Shown one piece after another: positions 1 through 6,242 of a stretch of 9,480 nt of DNA; the stretch's first letter is position 1; every line of letters begins with the position of its first letter. The DNA is taken from the NCBI GenBank assembly GCA_025351985.1, contig JANXUW010000490.1, positions 1 through 9,480 on the forward strand, read 5' to 3'. The notes under the pieces were generated by a model. It saw nothing but the letters and a program-made list of their open reading frames with translations. It was not told the DNA's origin and made no database searches. Source of the DNA: Pseudolysobacter sp. (GTDB lineage: Bacteria; Pseudomonadota; Gammaproteobacteria; Xanthomonadales; Rhodanobacteraceae). Made by a program: the position numbers and the translations under genes.

Positions 1-980
1 CCCGGGAAAATATGCCGCTTGATGAAATCGACGGCAGTCAGCGCTTGCTGGTAACGATAGTCTTCAATCGTGATTGCCTGGATTAAGGCCAGTCCGTCGT
101 GCTTGAGCAGGCTGCCGACTTTGGCGAAATAGGTATCGAGATATTGATGGCCGATCGCCTCGATCATTTCGATCGACACGAGTTTGTCGTAAGTGCCTTC
201 TAGGTCGCGATAATCCTTGAGCAGCAAGGTCACGCGATCGGCAAGCCCGGCCGCCTGCACGCGTTTCGAGGCGAGGTCGAACTGCTCCTGCGAGATCGTC
301 GTCGTCGTCACGCGACAGCCGTAATGTCTGGCCGCATGCAGGGCGAATCCACCCCAGCCGGTGCCGATTTCGACAACATGATCGTCTGCCGTCAGCGCCA
401 GTTTCTGGCAAATGCGATCAAGCTTGCGGGTCGATGCGACGTCCAGCGTTTCGTCGGGTGAAGCGTAAATCGCTGACGAATACATCATGTTTTCGTCGAG
501 AAAAAGCCGGAACAAATCGTTGCCGAGATCGTAATGCGCGGCGATGTTGCGGCGACTGCCGGCGCGCGTGTTGCGCCGCAGACTGTGCCATGCGCGCATG
601 GCCATGCCGCCGAGTCTGGCGAGGCCGGAATCCATCGCATCGAGCAAATCGCGATTGCGCACGAGGATGCGCATCAGCGCGGTCAGATCATCGCAATGCC
701 ATTGACCGTCCATATACGATTCACCGGCGCCGACGCTGCCGTTCGCGGCAATGCTGCGATAGAACTCACCGTCGAGTACGTTGATCTGCGCGTACAGGGT
801 ATCTTCGGCTCGCGCTGCTGGCGTACCCAGGGTGGTGCTGCCGAGCGCATCGCTGATCGTGAGCTGACATTCCTGCAATGCGACCATCTGTTTCAGCAGG
901 CGCGTACGCAGCAATCGCGCGAGCGTTCCCGGCGTTGTAGCGAGCTCGAATTTGTCGGCATTGGCGACGTGACTGTTCAT
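1..980 (-). CDS. Cyclopropane-fatty-acyl-phospholipid synthase family methyltransferase (3' end outside window)
   Basis: SAM-dependent methyltransferase of the Cfa family, which transfers a methyl or methylene group onto the double bond of unsaturated acyl chains in membrane phospholipids. The ATG at 980 gives 326 complete codons before the left edge; family members of this type are about 400-430 residues, so roughly the last quarter is missing. Visible motifs are the HYDLGND segment (residues 149-155), the SAM-binding VEIGTGWGGF (203-212), SIEMIEAIGHQY (269-280) and the family's FIKRHIFP at the cut end (319-326). At the place where classical Cfa has YSCA this protein has YSSA (167-170), so the active-site-region cysteine is a serine; that is common in the paralogues that travel with DUF1365, as I recall. 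The start overlaps the DUF1365 stop as ATGA and has no clear ribosome binding site, which suggests translational coupling. The exact product (cyclopropane, methyl-branched or furan precursor) cannot be read from the sequence. Confidence 0.93.
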   Translation of the reverse strand, partial: MNSHVANADKFELATTPGTLARLLRTRLLKQMVALQECQLTISDALGSTTLGTPAARAEDTLYAQINVLDGEFYRSIAANGSVGAGESYMDGQWHCDDLTALMRILVRNRDLLDAMDSGLARLGGMAMRAWHSLRRNTRAGSRRNIAAHYDLGNDLFRLFLDENMMYSSAIYASPDETLDVASTRKLDRICQKLALTADDHVVEIGTGWGGFALHAARHYGCRVTTTTISQEQFDLASKRVQAAGLADRVTLLLKDYRDLEGTYDKLVSIEMIEAIGHQYLDTYFAKVGSLLKHDGLALIQAITIEDYRYQQALTAVDFIKRHIFP

Positions 981-1834
981 GGTTTGCGATCGCTGTGATT
1001 CGGGTCGGGGGCTGGCGTGGGATGAGAATAGACCGGGTTACGTCGAAGAAAGATGATGAAAGCCTGCCAGTGAATTGCGGCGACGATCTTCATCGTCATC
1101 AACGGAAAACGCAGCAGGCAGCGCGTCAGATTTCTTGCGTTCAGCGGCTTCCTTTCCAGTACGAGGGTCGCGTCGAAATCGGATGCGCCGTCTTTCAGCA
1201 CATCCATATGCACGCGCAACGCGGCGTCTGGAATGCTGAAGCGCCAGCGGTAGTCGCGTTGCATCGGCATGAACGGCGAGACATGAAATGCCTTCGCGAA
1301 ATTCCAGCCGAAAACATTACGATGTTGCTCCGCCTGCATCACGTCAAGCACGTAAGCGTGGCGTTCTTTCCACGGCGTATTGGTGATTTCGGCAACGATG
1401 GTTTGCAGCGTCTGGCCATCTTCGGCATAGCAATAATAGAAGCTCACGGGATTGAAACAGTGCCCAAAGTAACGCAGATGCGTTAGCAGGCGGATCGGCC
1501 CGCGTGGCGTATTTCCGGTGGCCGCAAACACCCGTTCGCGCACGGCCTGGTCGAGTGGAATTTCGACCGGGCCGAGATAATCGCTGCGCCGAAACTCGGC
1601 GAGATTTTTTTCCCCGACCGACCAGAATCGACTCTGCAAAAATAGCCGATCGAGTTCGCCCAGATCGATATACAGCATGCACATCTTGTAGCTGAAATCA
1701 TGCGCGTGCGGTTTGTAGCGACGATGCCTCACCCAGCCTTCGTAGATCGCACTGGCGAACGTTGTACTCGGCGCAGCAACGACTTCGACTGAAGCTGCTT
1801 CGCGCAAATCCGGCGCCCGCCGCAATACGTTCAC
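977..1834 (-). CDS. DUF1365 family protein
   Basis: A 285-residue member of the DUF1365 family (COG3496), whose biochemical function is not established but which is repeatedly encoded beside an FAD oxidoreductase and a Cfa-like methyltransferase. Family hallmarks are the N-terminal SAIYEGWVRHRRY (residues 28-40), MLYIDLGELDRLF (53-65), the strongly conserved LTHLRYFGHCFNPVSFYYCY (117-136), EITNTPWKERHAYV (149-162) and FHVSPFMPM (183-191). I chose the GTG at 1834 because it overlaps the upstream oxidoreductase stop as GTGA and leaves a normal family length. The same frame is open further upstream to 1927, but that part only shadows the oxidoreductase. Codons TTG a few positions downstream are possible alternatives. 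The downstream methyltransferase start overlaps this stop by 4 bp. It most likely acts with its neighbours in acyl-chain modification; that is inference from gene context. Confidence 0.93.
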   Translation of the reverse strand: MNVLRRAPDLREAASVEVVAAPSTTFASAIYEGWVRHRRYKPHAHDFSYKMCMLYIDLGELDRLFLQSRFWSVGEKNLAEFRRSDYLGPVEIPLDQAVRERVFAATGNTPRGPIRLLTHLRYFGHCFNPVSFYYCYAEDGQTLQTIVAEITNTPWKERHAYVLDVMQAEQHRNVFGWNFAKAFHVSPFMPMQRDYRWRFSIPDAALRVHMDVLKDGASDFDATLVLERKPLNARNLTRCLLRFPLMTMKIVAAIHWQAFIIFLRRNPVYSHPTPAPDPNHSDRKP

Positions 1835-3078
1835 GGCCAGCGAATCCCGAGCGCGCTGGTGACATCCACCGCGCTGCGCATGCCGTCTTCGTGAAATCCC
1901 CAGCCCCAATACGCACCGCAAAACCACGTGCGATTGCTGCCCTGAATTTCCGCCTTGCGTCTTTGCGCCGCGACCGAAGTCTGGCTGTAGACCGGATGCC
2001 GATACGACATGCGTCGCAGAATCTTGTCCGGATCGATTTGCGCGGTGCGATTAAGCGTCGTGCAGAACGTCACCGGCGCATTCAGCGATTGCAGCAGATT
2101 CATGCAATACGTCACGGTGCAATGGTCGTCGGCGCGTTGCGGAATCGACGCGTTCCACGCCGCCCATGCCTTGCGCTGCCGTGGCAACATACGTTCGTCG
2201 GTATGCAACACGGTTTCGTTGGATTGATAGGGCATCGCGCCGAGGATTGATCGTTCGCGCTCGCTTGCATCGGTCAGGAGTTTCAAGGCCTGATCGCTAT
2301 GGCATGCGAGCACAACCTGGTCGAAACGTTCGACGCCGGCGTTATGGTCGATTTGCACGCCATCGCTGTCGCGCCGAATCGCGGTGACTGCGCAGTTCGT
2401 GCGCGCCTGCACTTTCCAGTTCGCTATCAACGCACGCACGTAACTCTGCGAGCCGCCCTTGACGACGCGCCATGCCGGGCGATTGCTGATTTGCAGCATC
2501 TGATGATTGGCCATGAACTGCACGAGGTATTTCACCGGGAATTTCAGGATCTGATCCGGCGGCGACGACCACAACGCCGATGCCATCGGCACCAGATGCA
2601 GATCGCGAAACGCGGCGCCATAACTGCGCTCGCCGAGATAATCGCCGATGCCGGAATCCGGTGCGTCGAGCGCGAGCAGTGCGGGCGCCTCGCGATAAAA
2701 ACGCAGGATGTCGCGCACCATACCGAGAAACCGCGGCGATACGAGATTACGGCGCTGACAAAACAGCGTGTCCAGACTGTTCGCGTTGTATTCGATTCCG
2801 CTGCGCTCATCGCGCACGGCAAAACTCATTGTCGTCGGTTGCGAGTCGACCCCGAGCTCGCCAAACATTTTTTGCAGCAGCGGATAATGCGGCGGATTGA
2901 ATACGATGAAGCCGGTATCCACCGCGTAAGTTTTGTCGGCGATTTCGATGTCGTGAGTGTGCGTGTGGCCGCCAAGATAATCGCCGGCCTCGAACAAAAC
3001 GACATCATGCTCGCGGCTCAACAGCCATGCCGAGGCGAGTCCCGAAATGCCCGAGCCGACGACCGCGATTCGCATCAT
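1831..3078 (-). CDS. FAD-dependent NAD(P)/FAD-binding oxidoreductase (amine-oxidase-like, COG2907 type)
   Basis: A 415-residue flavoprotein with an N-terminal Rossmann dinucleotide fold: VVGSGISGLASAW at residues 6-18, the acidic ribose-binding E30 and a GGHTHT turn at 36-41. The C-terminal FAD-binding segment WFCGAYWGWGFHEDGMRSA (from residue 385) closes the isoalloxazine pocket, as in the 'predicted NAD/FAD-binding protein' group related to phytoene desaturases and amine oxidases. There is no membrane segment. In the recurring trio with DUF1365 and Cfa-like methyltransferase, such enzymes are inferred to oxidise or desaturate (methylated) acyl chains; Rhodobacter relatives are linked to furan fatty acid formation and to the singlet-oxygen response. 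The substrate here is not shown by the sequence. The start ATG at 3078 is followed at once by a second ATG, and it overlaps the stop of the small upstream ORF as ATGA. A GCGGGA stretch lies shortly upstream and could be a weak ribosome binding site. Its stop overlaps the DUF1365 GTG. Confidence 0.93.
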   Translation of the reverse strand: MMRIAVVGSGISGLASAWLLSREHDVVLFEAGDYLGGHTHTHDIEIADKTYAVDTGFIVFNPPHYPLLQKMFGELGVDSQPTTMSFAVRDERSGIEYNANSLDTLFCQRRNLVSPRFLGMVRDILRFYREAPALLALDAPDSGIGDYLGERSYGAAFRDLHLVPMASALWSSPPDQILKFPVKYLVQFMANHQMLQISNRPAWRVVKGGSQSYVRALIANWKVQARTNCAVTAIRRDSDGVQIDHNAGVERFDQVVLACHSDQALKLLTDASERERSILGAMPYQSNETVLHTDERMLPRQRKAWAAWNASIPQRADDHCTVTYCMNLLQSLNAPVTFCTTLNRTAQIDPDKILRRMSYRHPVYSQTSVAAQRRKAEIQGSNRTWFCGAYWGWGFHEDGMRSAVDVTSALGIRWP

Positions 3079-3242
3079 GCGTGTCCCGCAACAGGGAAAT
3101 CGCTGGCGCCTTGCTTGGTCTGCAGGCGTCTGACTTGATCTTCACTCGACCAATAGAATGAGCTATTGGCCTCGCTCCAGATCGGCGCCAGCCACCAGCA
3201 TCCCGGCGCGATCCATCCACCGCTTTCCCTGTTGCAGGCCAC
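3075..3242 (-). CDS. Small Trp-rich ORF of unknown function (55 aa)
   Basis: I do not recognise this ORF. The frame fills the gap between the desaturase and the oxidoreductase almost exactly. A GTG at 3242 shares its first base with the desaturase stop (TAGTG), and its TGA overlaps the oxidoreductase ATG (ATGA), which is the same coupling style as the other junctions of the operon. The product would be 55 residues with five tryptophans, four of them in the stretch GGWIAPGCWWLAPIW, two cysteines, and a polar C-terminal half. No signal peptide or clear transmembrane helix is evident. The frame stays open further upstream to 3287 inside the desaturase, so the true start is unsure. A 7-bp inverted repeat (3150-3156 with 3163-3169) lies inside it. 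Alternatives: an untranslated spacer whose overlap is accidental, or a decayed remnant of a longer gene. Its codon use is only moderately like that of the neighbours. Confidence 0.35.
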   Translation of the reverse strand: MACNRESGGWIAPGCWWLAPIWSEANSSFYWSSEDQVRRLQTKQGASDFPVAGHA

Positions 3243-4198
3243 TAGCGTGCGCGCTTGAGATGAATCGGCACCGGTTTCAGATCCCACACCAAGCCGAAAA
3301 ACGCCAGCGTGCGCAGCAGGTAATAGGTGAGATCAAATTCCCACCAGCGAAATCCCTGTCGCGCCGCGCCCGGAAAATAATGATGATTATTGTGCCAGCC
3401 TTCGCCGAACGTCAGCAGCGCCAGCAGCCAGTTGTTGCGGCTGCTATCGGCGGTATCGAAGCGCCGCGTACCGATCTGATGCGCGATCGAATTGATCGTC
3501 ACCGTGACATGGAACAGCACGATCGTCGAGATGAAAAACCCCCAGATCAACAGCTGCGGACCGCTCGTGCCGAGTGCGGGAAACGCATGCTGCAGATAAC
3601 GACCGAGAAAGAACAGGCCGACGGCGAGTGCGATCGGCACGAGGATATCGAAACGGTCGAGCCAGCGCAGTTCGGGATAACGCTTGAGATCCGGAATCGC
3701 ATCCCAGTCGGTACGAAATCCGCGCGGTGTGAGAAACCAGCCGAGATGGCTCCACAAAAAACCGTGCTGGTGCGGCGAGTGAATGTCTTTTTCGGTGTCG
3801 GAAAAACGATGGTGATGGCGATGATGCGACGCCCACCACAGCGGCCCGCGCTGCACGCACATCGAACCGATCGCGGCGAAAATGAACTGCACCGCGCGCG
3901 AGGTCTTGAACGCCTTGTGCGAAAAATAGCGATGATAGAACGCCGTGATCGCAAACATGCGGATCGCGTACAAACCGACCGCAACCCAGAACGCGAACCA
4001 CGAAAATCCGGCCCAGATCACGCCGATGCACGCCAGGTGCAATCCGATGAACGGCAATACGCGCAGCCAGTCGATGCGATCGAGTGCGGCCTCGTCGGTG
4101 GCGTTTTCGGTGCTGATCGCGCTGGCGTCGAACCAGCGCACAAGCGCCGTCAAACCGCGACGCCATGCAGGTGGCAATGGAGCGATGGTCGGTATCAT
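3242..4198 (-). CDS. Membrane fatty-acid (acyl-CoA/acyl-lipid) desaturase
   Basis: A di-iron integral-membrane desaturase that introduces a double bond into a saturated acyl chain using O2 and electrons from a ferredoxin- or cytochrome-like donor. All three histidine boxes of the stearoyl-CoA-desaturase class are intact: HRYFSH (residues 89-94), HRHHH (126-130) and HNNHH (269-273). NSIAHQIG (236-243) is the usual conserved segment before the last box. Hydrophobic stretches near 48-85 and 185-235 are the expected membrane spans. The length of 318 residues is normal for the bacterial type. I prefer the ATG at 4198; the frame is open to a GTG at 4255, but that would add 19 residues unlike the family N-terminus. 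It is the first recognisable gene of the lipid operon. Its TAG stop overlaps a GTG start of the small downstream ORF. It would supply the unsaturated chains that the Cfa-like enzyme downstream modifies (inference). Confidence 0.93.
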   Translation of the reverse strand: MIPTIAPLPPAWRRGLTALVRWFDASAISTENATDEAALDRIDWLRVLPFIGLHLACIGVIWAGFSWFAFWVAVGLYAIRMFAITAFYHRYFSHKAFKTSRAVQFIFAAIGSMCVQRGPLWWASHHRHHHRFSDTEKDIHSPHQHGFLWSHLGWFLTPRGFRTDWDAIPDLKRYPELRWLDRFDILVPIALAVGLFFLGRYLQHAFPALGTSGPQLLIWGFFISTIVLFHVTVTINSIAHQIGTRRFDTADSSRNNWLLALLTFGEGWHNNHHYFPGAARQGFRWWEFDLTYYLLRTLAFFGLVWDLKPVPIHLKRAR

Positions 4199-4313
4199 AA
4201 GTTGTCTCAGCGAGGGGCTGGCTAGGGCTGACCAAACTACAAATGATTTCAGCACGAGGGTGATTTTGCAGTGAAGGCAAATGGCGTTGCCGTGACCGGG
4301 TTTTCGAAATCAG

Positions 4314-4343
4314 GTAATACTTTAAATCCATGTGATGTATTAC
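4314..4343. promoter_or_regulatory. Inverted repeat GTAATAC-N16-GTATTAC, candidate operator upstream of the desaturase operon
   Basis: The arms at 4314-4320 and 4337-4343 are perfect 7-bp inverted copies with centres 23 bp apart, close to two helical turns. The site lies in the 229-bp gene-free gap (4199-4427) between the hydrolase stop and the desaturase start, about 115-145 bp upstream of the desaturase ATG. The AT-rich arms stand out from the GC-rich surroundings. That spacing suits a dimeric regulator, but I do not recognise the motif as FabR, DesT, FadR or another known lipid regulator, and chance is possible. The same gap holds a weak minus-strand sigma-70-like pair near 4430-4400 (TTGATC, 17 nt, GTAGTA) which I would not call on its own. 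Confidence 0.3.
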
Positions 4344-4427
4344 GCAGGCCGGCAGATTGCGGATGCGTTGCGCCTCTGCATGTGAGGTTCGGACATCACG
4401 AGTACTACAGAAAATGTTTCACAGCGA

Positions 4428-5297
4428 TCAACGCAAATGTGTCCCCAGAAACGCGAGCACGCGATCTGCGTATTCCTTCGGTGCATATGTGTAGATGTCG
4501 ACATGCGCGGCGCCTTCGACCGACCAAAACTCTTTCGGCTCACTCGCCGCTGCGAACAGTTGGCGGGATTCGTCAAGACGGGTATGCAAATCCTCGCTCC
4601 CCGCGATAAAAAGTTTGGGTATGAGCAGACTGGCCGCGTGCTCGATGGGGCGCAGTGCGGTAGCCTCGAAACCCAGCCTCGGCTTGATCTGGAAAGTCAG
4701 TGCCGGTACGAGAATGGAAGACCATGAACCCAACCGCATCGTCAGACGATCAGCAATGGCCTGATCCACGCTTGGATAGACAGCTTCGACAACCAGTGCA
4801 TCGATCGGTAGCGGTGGTTCGGCCATGATTGCAGCTGCGCCACCCATCGACATTCCGATCACGCCGATCTTTGCTTCGGGCTGTCTGGTTCGCATGTAGT
4901 CCACGGCGGCGCGCGCATCCAAGCTCTCCAGATAACCAAACGTGACATGCTTTCCGGGGCTTTCGCCATTCGCTTGAAAGTCGAATAACAGTACGTTGTA
5001 GCGGGCATCGTGCAACAGTCGAGCGCGACTCAGCATGCTAAGCCGCGAACCATGCAAACTGTGCAGCAGCACAACCGCGCCGGCACCTTTTTCGCCTGGC
5101 AAGTACCATCCACGAAGCAGCGATCCCGAGCGACTCGGTATCACGATAGACTCGCCCGCCAGATCGGATGGCAGTTCGCCGATAACCGAAGGATTGGGTG
5201 CCGTCAGATAACTGCCGGCCGCAAAAATTGCAGCACCGATGATCAGCAGGAAAATGCCGACGGCGTACGATACGATTTTGATTTTGTTCGACATCAT
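4428..5297 (-). CDS. Membrane-anchored alpha/beta hydrolase
   Basis: A serine hydrolase of the alpha/beta fold, 289 residues from the ATG at 5297. A basic start followed by one hydrophobic helix (about residues 7-29) anchors it in the inner membrane, with the catalytic domain probably on the periplasmic side. The nucleophile elbow GMSMGG puts the serine at about 150. The acid is the aspartate of GSEDLHTR (about 236) and the base is the histidine of GAAHVDIY (about 265). The LLHSLHGSRLS segment forms the oxyanion-hole region, and FDFQANGES is the typical strand of the 'bem46/YqkD-like' hydrolase group. The substrate is unknown. The ORF is open upstream to a TTG at 5309, and two ATGs sit in tandem (5297, 5294), so the exact start is open. 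It is transcribed in the same direction as the lipid operon but is separated from it by 229 bp, so it is probably a separate unit. It is divergent from the pseudouridine synthase. Confidence 0.88.
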   Translation of the reverse strand: MMSNKIKIVSYAVGIFLLIIGAAIFAAGSYLTAPNPSVIGELPSDLAGESIVIPSRSGSLLRGWYLPGEKGAGAVVLLHSLHGSRLSMLSRARLLHDARYNVLLFDFQANGESPGKHVTFGYLESLDARAAVDYMRTRQPEAKIGVIGMSMGGAAAIMAEPPLPIDALVVEAVYPSVDQAIADRLTMRLGSWSSILVPALTFQIKPRLGFEATALRPIEHAASLLIPKLFIAGSEDLHTRLDESRQLFAAASEPKEFWSVEGAAHVDIYTYAPKEYADRVLAFLGTHLR

Positions 5298-5302
5298 CAA
5301 TG

Positions 5303-5331
5303 CTGCCAAGGATCTCGTTCGATCCTATACT
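5303..5331 (+). promoter_or_regulatory. Candidate sigma-70 promoter for the pseudouridine synthase, with an internal palindrome
   Basis: The -10 box TATACT (5326-5331) matches the consensus at five of six positions. With a 17-nt spacer, CTGCCA (5303-5308) matches the -35 consensus at four of six. Transcription would start near 5338, about 30 nt before the ATG at 5367. The spacer contains an 18-bp palindrome, AGGATC-N6-GATCCT (5309-5326), which ends on the first base of the -10 box and could be a repressor site; this is inference. The divergent hydrolase starts at 5297, so this promoter overlaps its upstream region and possibly its leader. No strong ribosome binding site precedes the ATG at 5367. 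Confidence 0.45.
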
Positions 5332-5366
5332 GAAAAACTGGCTAACCCAATACCGACGATTTCTTT

Positions 5367-6197
5367 ATGGCACGCAGAAAATTCGCTGGCGGCAAAACCT
5401 CCGCGCAAATTCCCACGGTGCAGAATGCAGCGCGAAAAGCATCGCTGCAAACACCCACATCACGCAGCGGCGTCACGCGCCACGGGCTGGCGCGCGTGTT
5501 GTCGAAACTCGGATTTTGCTCGCGCACCAAGGCCTACGATTTGATCGCCGATGGGCGCGTGGCGGTGGATGGTGACGTGCAAACCGATGCCGAGTTTGCG
5601 GTCGATATGAGCCGTGCGGAAATTCGTGTCGATGGTGTCGCCATCGCGGCGCAAAAACGTATCTACATGATGCTCAACAAGCCGCGCGGCATTGTCACCA
5701 GCGCCGCGGATGAAAAAGGTCGCGATACGGTGTACGCGTTATTGCAGGACGCGGGCCTGCCGTGGATCGCGCCGGTTGGTCGGCTCGATCGCGCCAGCGA
5801 AGGCCTGCTGCTGCTGAGCAATGACAGCGTCTGGGCGGCGCGCATCACCGATCCGCTGACGCATCTGGCCAAGACTTACCATGTACAGATCGACAATGTG
5901 CCCGATGAGGTTTTGCTCGAAAAAATGCGTGCCGGCGTGCAGGACGATGGCGAGATGTTGCGCGTGACATCGGTCAGCGTTCTGCGCGTTGGCGAGAAAA
6001 ACGCATGGCTCGAAATAACGCTCGACGAAGGAAAGAATCGACATATCCGGCGCTTGCTTGCGGCGCTGGAAATCAGCGTGTTGCGGCTCATGCGCGTGGC
6101 GATCGGCGAGCTGCCGCTAGGCGATCTCGCCAAAGGAAAATGGCGCACGCTCGACAGCCATGAAGTCGCGCTGCTGGCAATTGCTACTTCCGATTGA
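5367..6197 (+). CDS. rRNA pseudouridine synthase, RsuA/RluB/RluE/RluF family
   Basis: Isomerises a specific uridine of ribosomal RNA to pseudouridine in the cytoplasm. An unstructured basic N-terminus (residues 1-35) is followed by an S4 RNA-binding domain (about 38-95, LARVLSKLGFCSRTKAYDLI...GRVAVDG). The catalytic domain follows: YMMLNKPRGIVTS (100-112), GRLDRASEGLLLLSND (138-153) with the catalytic aspartate at about 141, KTYHVQI (169-175) and EGKNRHIRRL (221-230). All motifs of the family are present and the 276-residue length is normal. Whether the target lies in 16S (RsuA-like) or 23S rRNA (RluB/E/F-like) cannot be decided from the motifs, so I give no gene symbol. It is the only plus-strand gene here; it is divergent from the hydrolase and converges on kbl with 45 bp between the stop codons. 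Confidence 0.94.
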   Translation: MARRKFAGGKTSAQIPTVQNAARKASLQTPTSRSGVTRHGLARVLSKLGFCSRTKAYDLIADGRVAVDGDVQTDAEFAVDMSRAEIRVDGVAIAAQKRIYMMLNKPRGIVTSAADEKGRDTVYALLQDAGLPWIAPVGRLDRASEGLLLLSNDSVWAARITDPLTHLAKTYHVQIDNVPDEVLLEKMRAGVQDDGEMLRVTSVSVLRVGEKNAWLEITLDEGKNRHIRRLLAALEISVLRLMRVAIGELPLGDLAKGKWRTLDSHEVALLAIATSD

Positions 6198-6207
6198 GCA
6201 ATCGATA

Positions 6208-6232
6208 TTGCGCGCCCTAGTTGAGCGCGCAA
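6208..6232. terminator. GC-rich hairpin between convergent genes, probable bidirectional terminator
   Basis: TTGCGCGC (6208-6215) pairs perfectly with GCGCGCAA (6225-6232) across a 9-nt loop. The hairpin sits in the 45-bp space between the pseudouridine synthase stop (6197) and the kbl stop (6243), where a terminator serving both strands is expected. Neither side has a long T-tract, so it is not a textbook intrinsic terminator and efficiency is uncertain. It could also act mainly to stabilise the 3' ends of the transcripts. Confidence 0.5.
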
Positions 6233-6242
6233 GCAGCGCGAA

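Noticed and set aside
2299..3138. 279-codon open frame on the plus strand opposite the FAD oxidoreductase
   Set aside because: Shadow of the oxidoreductase frame; no domain signature.
3150..3169. Hairpin CCAATAG-N6-CTATTGG as a terminator inside the operon
   Set aside because: No T-tract on the minus strand after it, and it lies inside the small coupled ORF between two co-directional genes. A weak structure or chance is more likely.
3158..4225. 355-codon open frame on the plus strand opposite the desaturase
   Set aside because: The minus strand encodes a desaturase with all three histidine boxes; the opposite frame is Arg/Gln-rich without motifs.
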